NCBI GenBank assembly: GCA_015847255.1
Contig: JADLZK010008586.1
Span: forward strand, 124,001 to 188,000
Origin: Hyparrhenia diplandra
Lineage: Eukaryota; Streptophyta; Magnoliopsida; Poales; Poaceae
Direction: 5' to 3'
DNA: 64,000 bases
Position 1 is the stretch's first letter; every line of letters starts with the position of its first letter. Below are positions 55,331-64,000 of the stretch, piece by piece. The translations under genes were made by a program, and so were the position numbers. The notes below the pieces were generated by a model. The model made no database searches. It was not told the origin of the DNA and was given only the letters and a program-made list of their open reading frames with translations.

Positions 55331-56504
55331 CCAACAAACCCAACTATATTTCGGACAAGGAGGAGTGCTAGTTACCTAGCTATACGCTTCTGGCCCATTA
55401 GTCTCTCATGGGCCGTGCTCTCCAAATTAAGCCTCAGCCGGTTCGCTAACGAGAGTCGTGCTCTCCAAATCATGCTGTGCGGCGTAGTGAGATTTCTGTT
55501 AGGAATTCCTCAATTACAGGTTCAGTGGGCTCATACCATGGGTCTTGGAGGTTAACTTATATGCCCTACAAGCTATCTGTATATATGGATTACTTGTATA
55601 ACTATGATGACTACTAAAGAGATGACTCCTCTTTATATATTTGTGTCTTATTTGTGTTTTTTTGTATGATTAGGCAAACGGAAACGGGATCTATCTTCAA
55701 CCTCTATATGTCTCTCTTGGATCAGGAACAAAAAAAAAAAAATGGATTTGGCAGTCCATGAACAGGTTGATTTTCAACACATCAGCAGCTCTTCCAATTG
55801 AGCTTGTCGTTCTTCATTGTTAAATTTTTAGATCAATTTTGTTTATATTGTGCTAATCACAAATTGATCTATTCGTTTCCGATCATCCATTGACGCTGGG
55901 TCCGTTGGAGTGTCATCCACGCCCTGAGTAATGCAATGGGGTGTGGATCGGCCACCGCTTTGTCGTCGCGGTTCGCGTCCTAGATCTGGCCGCATAGACA
56001 CGAACGTTTCGGTCAGGGAAATGACGGATGATCCTACCGTGAAGTAGGAGATGCGGCAGCTACAAAGTAGGAGATGAGCCTAGCTACAAAGGACCGGTTG
56101 CAAAATTTTGCATGCATGTCACGTCGCATTCTGTAGGGACGTTTTATTTGTTTGTGATAAATGTTATACTACCATGAGGTAACTAGGCTCAAAAGAATTG
56201 TCTCGCAATGTACATTTAAACTGTGTAATTAATTTATTTTTTTACCTACATTTCGTACTTTCGGATATGCGTCTTTTGATGCATTTATTGTTTTGATGTG
56301 ATGGGATGTGATGAAAGTGCAGAAAATTTTAGAGAAAAATTTGGGGCTCTAAACACAACTAGATTGTGTCAGGTTTTTTTTATATGGATTTTGTCAGGGT
56401 TCTAGTATGCCGTGACTATTGGTTAATGGTTAGATACCATCACATCAACCTGGACGTGCCCACCGAGGATGGTGGCCCAGGCATGGTGGTTTCCCAGCTA
56501 TGTA
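55331..56504. other. Intergenic stretch with a possible MITE remnant
   Basis: No gene recognised. A segment near 56105-56370 shares the CATTT-ACTGTG-AATTA-TTT-TTACCTACATTT wording of the GGCC-type MITEs above, but its ends are diverged. Confidence 0.45.
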
Positions 56505-56738
56505 CTCATTCCGTCTCAAAATATTAGTCGTTTTTTATTTTTCTTTGTAACTTTGATTTGATTTGAACAAAATATGTGTAACATTTGTATTTTTAAATAA
56601 ATTTGTTAAAAAACTATATTCAAATATCTTTCCAATGATATTAATTATATATAATAAATATTAATATTTTTTAATATATAATTTATTAAAGTTGTTTCTC
56701 GGAAAGCGCAAGCAATAAATATTTTGAGACATAGGGAG
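56505..56738. mobile_element. Stowaway-type MITE with TA target
   Basis: Ends CTCATTCCGTCTCAAAATAT and ATATTTTGAGACATAGGGAG are inverted, flanked by TA (56503-56504 and 56739-56740). 234 bp, AT-rich, non-coding. Confidence 0.88.
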
Positions 56739-56833
56739 TAAGTCGTTCTCGATCTATTTGTATTATTAGATCAATCTTGTTATATTGCTTCAACTATTGG
56801 TCCATTGCCGCACATTGATATATTTTTTTTTTA

Positions 56834-57689
56834 AGTAAAATCCACTAGAGGTCCTTAAACTTGTCATGAGGTCTCATCCAGGTCCATGTACTTAGAAAAC
56901 TAGGAAAATATGTCCCGAACTTGTCACGAGGTCTCATCAGGTCCAAAACCGGGTTTGGTGACGGTTTTACTACAGTAAGTGGTTTTTGTCCTTTTCTTTT
57001 TAAAACATTTAGATTGAATCTTTGAAAACTCACAAGTAAATTGTAAAAAAAAATATAAAATGAAGAATTCATTTTTTTTTTACTCCACGTGAGTAGACCT
57101 ACAGGTGATATATTATATGGTATGTTTTAGTATAAAATTTTTGTTGTAACTTTAGATCTATGCTTTTTCGCAATTAATTGAAATAATTGTAGCTGCACTT
57201 CTAATTATTTTATTGGACTAAAGCATATCATATTATATACTCACTGCGTAGACATGCGTATGTGGAGTCTAACAAAATTAGATTTCTATTTTATAATTTT
57301 TTTTATGATTTACTATGATATTATTAGAGATTTAGCCAAATAAATAAAAAAAAAAAAAATAAAAGTTTCAGTAGCAAAAAATTTTTTGTACTAAAGTATA
57401 CCATATTATATGTTCACTTGTAGATCTACTCATGTGAAGTCCAAAAGAATTAGATTTTTGATTTCATGATTTTTCTATAATTTACTATGATTTTTCAAAG
57501 ATTCAATTTAAATTGAAAAAAAAAAAAAAGACAAAACTACTTATTGTAGCAAAACCACCTACCAAACCCAGTTTTGGACCTGGATGAGACATCATGACAA
57601 GTTCAGGGGACCTGTTTTCCTAGTTTCCTAAGTACATGGACCTGGATGAGACCTCATGACAAGTTTAAGCACCTACGGTGGATTTTACT
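56834..57689. mobile_element. 856-bp foldback element
   Basis: It begins AGTAAAATCCACTAGAGGTC and ends GGTGGATTTTACT, with arms of roughly 300 bp containing CTTGTCATGAGGTCTCATCC and its complement. The interior carries a partial internal repeat (CATATTATATACTCACT and CATATTATATGTTCACTTG). It has no coding capacity. Confidence 0.85.
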
Positions 57690-60449
57690 CTATTTTTTTT
57701 CTCTAATATCATCTCTGTGCTCTTTGGCGTATGTGCATGGACCTATTTATCAATCATGAGACGAGATGATGGTCGATTGCAAAGGGCAAGCAAATATCAA
57801 AACAAGGGTCATTCTTCCTATGGCCAAATCGACGAGTAGGTAGGTCATGACCTTGCCTATGTGCCCTACGCGGCATGAATTTTTCACAGCAACAAACGTG
57901 CCACGGTTTGTCATTGAAATTTTTTTTGTTATTACTATACTACTAGAATTTTTATAAATTCTGTAGATTTAATTTTTTCTAATACAAATTCGGAAGCATA
58001 AAGATAGATTTTTTTTATGCTCCACGGACCACATTAAATGATGCTGGCATGTTTATTAGTTTTTGCAGTAACTAAACCGTCTTGCCATGCATGTGTACTC
58101 TACTAGATCAAACCAGATGATTACATATATATATGCTGGTAGATTGTTATATTTTTTCTTGAACAAACACATGCTAAACGTACTATTGTTGGAGATGCCT
58201 AACTAGAGATAGAGCTCTTTTGATCGGCATAGACCGCACCAGATCTGGAAGGTATATGGGTCGAAACCACATCGATCGCTCGAAGTCGGGCACAACAGGT
58301 GTGACGCCTGAAGCTGTCGCTGGTTCCTCTTGTGTTGTTGAGTGGCCAATAAGCACTTTGCGCTTCTCTACAATAGTGCAGCCTCGTTGTGGCAACACCA
58401 TCCTCACTATGCTCATATTGTGCCTCAATGCAATCAATCCACCTGAAGTGGAGGCAGGAGCTATATAAACAAATTGATTTCCTTCGTGCATTAAATCTAT
58501 GCATTTTATCCTATTTTGTGTGTGTGTTTGAAAAGCTCCAAAGGTTTATGTATTTTTATTTATGGCAATTTCCTGAATATGAGCTTAAGTGTATGGTACA
58601 TTTTTTCTTGCTATTAAAAATAACGCGAAGTTAAATATAATAGTAGGAAGTGGTCTGTTATGTGGACATTTATGATCTTTCATATGTTTTTGTATAAGAT
58701 CGGTTATATAATCCCGAAGTATTATCCTATAAGACCAATATATATCTTGGAAAAACACATGTGCTTGAAAATTATGGTAAATAAATGAAATATGTCCATG
58801 TTTTCTCTTGTGCTCTCTTTAATGCTTTGGTCTATTTACCTAAAGTAACATGGAGAAAAACCATTGCATGATACTTGTTGGTACATCACATACCTGAATT
58901 TGGGATTCATTTGTATCTTCCCTATACGGGAGATAATACCTTGCATAGGTATAATTCCGAAACAAGATTAGATAGGCTTACAACATTATATTAGTAGGGA
59001 TAACAAATGATCTGAAGTCAATATGTTGTCCTTGTCTCTCTGCTGCAGAACTAGCATGAGGGGTGTCATCCTAACTGAGGTTTGTTTCAAACCAATGTTT
59101 TTTTTTTTGAGTTTAAGCTATCTAATAGATAATACATTCTCCTAGGCAACTTGAAGTTGCTACAATAATACTAGAAGAATTAATATTCTAAGTTTATTTT
59201 GTGTGAAAACATAATACTTCTTCCTGATGAAAAAAACCATTTGTCCTTTCTTGGGCTAGTGAAGCCCGAAGTGAATATTAGGACTCAGTTTAGAGGTATC
59301 CACAGTCGTTGAAATGACAATGGGTATCATAGAGGGAAATCATTGTCTACAAGTATGCCAAATGATATGATGGAGTGACTACTCTTTGCGACAATATGCT
59401 GGCTAGTAGCCATGTATATGCCACACCAAAACAAAAGGATTAATATCGACTTGCCAACTACCAGAAGATGGAAAGAAGGCAACAAGTATGAATCCCACAT
59501 CACAAAGTAAAGCTGGAAGCTAATTTTGATACTAATCAATTCTCGGTCATAGTAGTTATCCTAGACTCTGAAGTGTCATAGAGATTTTGACAACTACATA
59601 TGTCTCCTTGATGTATCTTTTGCCATATGAAATTTTTGCTATCAATTGAGACTTGAGAGTCTATCCTAGAAAGATATCGGTCTTTGTTGCTCTCGCCGAG
59701 CAGCCAAAATAATATTTCTCAGATAAATAAAAATTCTTGGTCTTATCTATTCCATCAGTAGTTTCTCTCTTTATGCTGAAAAATAAATTGATCCAAGTCA
59801 TGCTTTATATAGAATACAAATATGTTCCAATAAGTATATTGACTTAATTTTGCTCTATGGTACGAGCAATTGAGTCACTTTTTGGGCAATAAAAAGAGTT
59901 GGACTATGAAATAACTCTGCATCTAAAGCTTTTTGCTTGGCAACCATGGCTAAATACCACACTCTTGCTATCTTATGCACACCAATCTATCGCGCCTGAA
60001 AGCACAATGTTGCCATTAGTTGTCTTTTCTCAAGCATATGATCTAGAAGGTCAATATACAAAGTGGACAGATTGACTGTCAACTGTACAAGAATTGGTGA
60101 GCATTAGACCTTGAAGGATTGTTATATCTAAGTTATGGGTTATGTCAGTAACTACATGTGTTCAGTCTAGATGACTACATATGTTTTTGTTGAAAGTAAG
60201 AACTTGCAAGAGCAATAGTTTATACTTTGCTAGAAGTTATGGTCTCAACAAGAAGTTGAGGATATATACTCCTCCTGTAGAAGGAGTTACATGCAACGTA
60301 GTATTCATGCACCTATATTAATAAAGTCTGGCATGTTGACGGATTGTCTCAGATCATTTGGCAAGTTGACGGACTGTCTCCATTAGCAAATCAAATTGTT
60401 AGCTAATCAAATTCTCTGTTTTGTATTTGGCAGGAAGTATACCCTGTGT
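57690..60449. other. AT-rich intergenic region
   Basis: I see no supported gene. Short open frames on both strands (e.g. around 58183-58504 and 59327-59539) have no recognisable domain. Confidence 0.55.
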
Positions 60450-60606
60450 AGAGCTCCATAAGGATCATAACATGTTGGGTTGTACACATATCGAATCCAG
60501 AACCAAGTTCCGTGTGGTGGGTTTTAGTTACACATTTGTTTCATATGGGTTTCATCTATAGCCTACCCTAACTAGCTTGGGACTAAAAGCTATGATGATG
60601 ATGATG
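60450..60606 (+). mobile_element. Possible 3' end of an RTE-type LINE
   Basis: The stretch ends GCCTACCCTAACTAGCTTGGGACTAAAAGC followed by four to five ATG/TGA trinucleotide units. Plant RTE-like LINEs end with such CTTGGGAC-T wording and a short trinucleotide repeat (from memory). It is only a 3' stub. Confidence 0.4.
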
Positions 60607-60771
60607 CACATATTTGTTTGAATATCAAGAGACACATACGATACAAAATTGGAATGGTAGAATCAGAGAGGGATGACATTATCTTGATCTCTCTAAAGGA
60701 CAACATTGAAAATTATTATGCTGAAGAAAACAAAAATGAAACTAACGAGAACAGTGTGAGGCTAACAAAAC

Positions 60772-60975
60772 TTAGCTCATCATAGCTGCACGACATTTTT
60801 TTATTGCAAAATAAACAGTTGGATTATCCTCCAACGAACATTTGTGCACAGTGGATGAATTTCCGTCTCCTATCACAAATTCATTAGTATACGATGAGTG
60901 ATTCAAAGTTCTTTGATCTAACAATCTATGAAAAGAAATTACTAGGTTCCTCTTCATCAATGCAGAAACGATCAA
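60772..60975 (-). pseudogene. Possible protein-kinase N-lobe fragment
   Basis: A 67-residue frame has TNEFVIGDGNSSTVHKCSLE and then FAIKKC. This resembles a kinase glycine loop (IGxGxxxTVxK) followed by the VAIK lysine of receptor-like kinases. The frame ends directly afterwards and no other kinase motif was found nearby. Chance similarity is possible. Confidence 0.35.
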
Positions 60976-63432
60976 TGGAACACAAATGTGATAAGATTTA
61001 ATCGAGCACAGCTAGAACAACTAATAATAATATGATTATCAGCACAAACTCTCAATATCAATACTTATTAGTTTTTTTTTTTGCAATCAATCTCAGATAT
61101 CCATTATGGACAACTCCCGACCACGAGGAAGTGAGACTAACATGTTTATAATCATGATCCAGGACAATATATTTTCATATCTATTATATTGGAACTGGCA
61201 GTTTTGACTAAGAGAGAGAGGCGGGAAAGAGAGAGTGCGGTGGAGGAGAGAGGACACACTACAATTTTGAATGATTGAAAATGACTAGGAGGAGAAGTCC
61301 CTTGTCCTGACGCCCTTAGGCACTTATATAAGCAATGTTATTTACAAAGGCCACTTGGTGTGGTTAGATTTTATATAACACACTACTCTAGCTAATAGTT
61401 GGGACTGCCTCTTTCAAGGTATGACTTGGCCCATATACCTCATGGGTTCCCCAACATCACTCTCAATAAACACTTCAGTAGGACGACTCTTGGTAAACAC
61501 TTTAGTAGGATGGGCTTTGCCAACACTTTAGTGACAACAAATGAATCACCCACGCCCATAATTTCACGTGAGGGATCTCACCATCATCTTCGGTGATTGC
61601 AATAACTAACTTTCGATGCCAATAACAAGAGGAGTTTCTCCAACATCTCCTACATCAACTATCACAGCCGGATCCTGACACTTTGGGAGCATATGCATCG
61701 TAACCAATAATGTAAATTAAAAAATACCTAATAAATCGCTTTGGTCTAAATTCTACAATTCAGTCTGCCTTCAGTTGAATTGATGGAACGTCTGGTAGAA
61801 CCCTAGATTATCCGCAAGTTCACCTGCATGTCAGGAGTTTTTTAGTTAGCCCAATTCTCTCGGATCATCTGACAAGTTGACAGACTGTCTAGCAATCATC
61901 CCATGCATGCAACAGAAGTAAGGTGTCACATATGGATTCAACCAATCCCACCTGTCAGCCCATCTGTCCATCTTGTGGAGTGCTAAAAGCAGAGAGTGCA
62001 ACATCTCACCCTTTCATTCTATCACTCCTTCTCTTTAGTTATTCACTCTCTGCTCTCTCTCTCTCTCACTCACTGAAGCAAGAAGAAGAAGTGGAAAGGA
62101 GGAGGAAGGAGAAGGATTGGAGCTTGGATCCAGCAAGTAGGAGCCATGGAGTTCACCTAGGTGCTCTCATCCATAAGAGATAGGGGTGAAAGAGGGAGAA
62201 ATCCTCTCATCCTTGCCATAAAGAGCTACGAGGAGAAAGAAGAAAAAGAAATCAATTTACTAATGGGGAGATCCAGCTGCTTCATCACCTTGGAGAGCTT
62301 TGCATCTTCACTTTGCAGCCCTTAATAAGGATTTCACCAAGTCATATGGATAATTTCATGTTTTGGAACCATAACCTATAAATAGATTTTTTACCCTAAG
62401 TTGAGTTTGCACCCATTAGAGCTATAAGTAACTAGCTAGGTATGCTCTATATAACCATAGTAACCTACACTGATGATGGTTTGTCCATGCAAGAACTCTA
62501 GATGGAGATTTGGATCTCAAGGTGTTTGGAAGTGCTTGGAATCAGGAAATGGCGGAGAGTTTGCTAGAACTGACTGCCTCTCTGTAGACTCAACCTAAGC
62601 CTATTATAATACACTAGTGTGTCCATCATACATATCAAAGCGTTTGGGATGTTATGAAGCCTCAATTAGGGGAGTTCCCAGAGAGTATAGCCTGCCTTTC
62701 TGGCACAACGTAGTGCCTATCGATATTTCAAAGTGTTCGCTAGTGTTTAATTTAGAAACCCATGTGTAGCCTATTATACCACCACCATGTTTATGAGCAT
62801 CTGATGTATAGCCTGAACCCTTAGGATCCTACATAGCTAACCTACCAAAGAATCCATCTTTTGCACGGAATGTCTGATGGTTTATAGTCTGAGTACCAAG
62901 AGCTAGTTGAGAGCACAGACTTCTACAAAAGAGTTTGATGATCCTAGAATACTATTTTTTTCTTGATGAGTCCTAGAACCCTCAAAGCATCGTCCAACAT
63001 TGCCACACGAAACATTTGATGTTAGCTAGTTAGTTATACCCTAGCATACCCTTGAGTCCTCGTTTGAGAGTTGCCTTCATATCATCAGTTGAACATCATT
63101 ACAAGATAACATGTAATCATAAGCATTGTTTTTTATGCAATTCTCTTATCAAGCATCATGCATGAATAGGTGATGTGACCCTTGAACTAGTGATTGAGGA
63201 GGAGCCTCAAGAGGAAGCAGCCCAAGAGCCTAGCAACGCCCCTACGCATCCTTGTCTTTTTAATGCATAATGAACTATGGTTATTATTGCACCTCTATGT
63301 TACTATATCACTAGTGAACCATGGAAGGGTTTTACCTATCGCTAGACTGCATCCATTAAAGCCAAGACTAATCCATGGTGATGATACAACTAATTAATTG
63401 TTTAGATTGCTTAGATACTACAATTGAGATAA
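60976..63432. other. Intergenic region, no gene recognised
   Basis: AT-rich with a (CT)n tract near 62052-62072 and GA-rich sequence near 62080-62120. Short frames only. Confidence 0.55.
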
Positions 63433-64000
63433 CTAGGGGAATCTACCCCGCGCGTTGCTGCGGGAATTAAGAAACAATGCAATGATCATAAGAGAAAATT
63501 TCATGATATCATCTCTTCATGATAGTGTCGCTTAATATAGAAAGGTGAAATAGCAGTGTATTGAGTATAGACAACTATTTTTTAAGATTAAAGTGCCAAG
63601 TTGTTTGGACTGAAGTATCTGAACCGAGTATAACGAAAAAATTATTAAGCTTGCACACCCCTTGGATTAGATGCTAAATTTATTATAGAAGTAAAATAGA
63701 AGAGTTGAATGGACATGAGAGTTTAATTTGATGCTAGATGAAGTCATCGGAGGAGTGGCTCAGTGTATTAAAGGAATAAGTAAAGAACAATACGACGCCT
63801 CTTGATAGCTTCATGGCTTTACACTTTACATAAGGAAATTATATAGAATTTACATATAAGAAGAAAACATTATGTAGGAAAATTAATAGTACCATCAAAC
63901 AACACTATGGTGCTTTGTCATCATAAACATATTTCAAGACTGCGTTGTTTGGAAGAATCTGCAAGACAATGAAAAAACAAACAACATGTCGCGTCTGTCA
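63433..64000 (-). mobile_element. Helitron 3' end, element continues past the window
   Basis: On the minus strand the sequence reads CCCGCAGCAACGCGCGGGGT then AGATTCCCCTAG followed by TT. This fits a Helitron terminus: a short GC hairpin (CCCGC...GCGGG) about 10 bp before CTAG, inserted before T. The rest of the element would extend to the right. Confidence 0.6.

Overview
The window is nuclear DNA of a flowering plant, almost certainly a grass (Poaceae); I cannot name the species. It holds split genes with GT-AG introns, a GC-rich intronless S-domain receptor kinase, an F-box/DUF295 gene, relics of the DUF6598 family (mostly described from grasses, from memory), and dense nested transposons of grass type: Athila-, Tat- and chromovirus-like LTR elements, CACTA, Helitrons, Stowaway-type MITEs, LINEs and SINEs. 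There are no operons, rRNA genes or CRISPR arrays.

Layout. 1-10258: part of a long LTR-like sequence, split by a complete 7.9-kb non-autonomous Athila-like element (1597-9530, minus). 10721-12835: Athila-like LTR and gag-protease debris. 12841-14625: a solo LTR with target-site duplication (TSD) GCTTG. 14631-20235: a decayed Tat-lineage gypsy polyprotein (minus) carrying a MITE. 20240-26030: a dismembered DUF6598 gene (plus). Its second exon holds a 920-bp solo LTR; its second intron holds a Stowaway MITE, which holds a LINE, which holds a SINE; its 3' end holds a poly(A)-tailed retroposon.

26316-28829 (minus) is an S-domain receptor-like kinase whose reading frame breaks three times, each time by loss of one base in a C/G run. 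A Helitron-like element ends beside its TATA-like box. 29440-30520 is a GC-rich foldback element. 31571-49505 is a ~450-bp tandem duplication. Its first copy received a 17-kb nest: a gag-bearing LTR element (31765-48797) holds an Athila-like element (33164-46839, minus), which holds a 4.5-kb CACTA element (38905-43382) and a 1.7-kb LTR-like insert (34286-36010). Most insertions keep recognisable TSDs.

50115-52905 has MITEs, a SINE in a foldback, and a second DUF6598 3' fragment with a 281-bp tandem duplication. Each DUF6598 copy shows the empty site for some insertions in the other. 53664-55290 (minus) is a two-exon F-box/DUF295 gene with one apparent frameshift. The remainder is mainly AT-rich intergenic DNA with a Stowaway MITE, a long foldback, a possible kinase fragment and a Helitron end at the right edge.

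The likely functional host genes are the S-domain kinase and the F-box gene. Most other open frames are transposon sequence or chance frames in GC-rich DNA.
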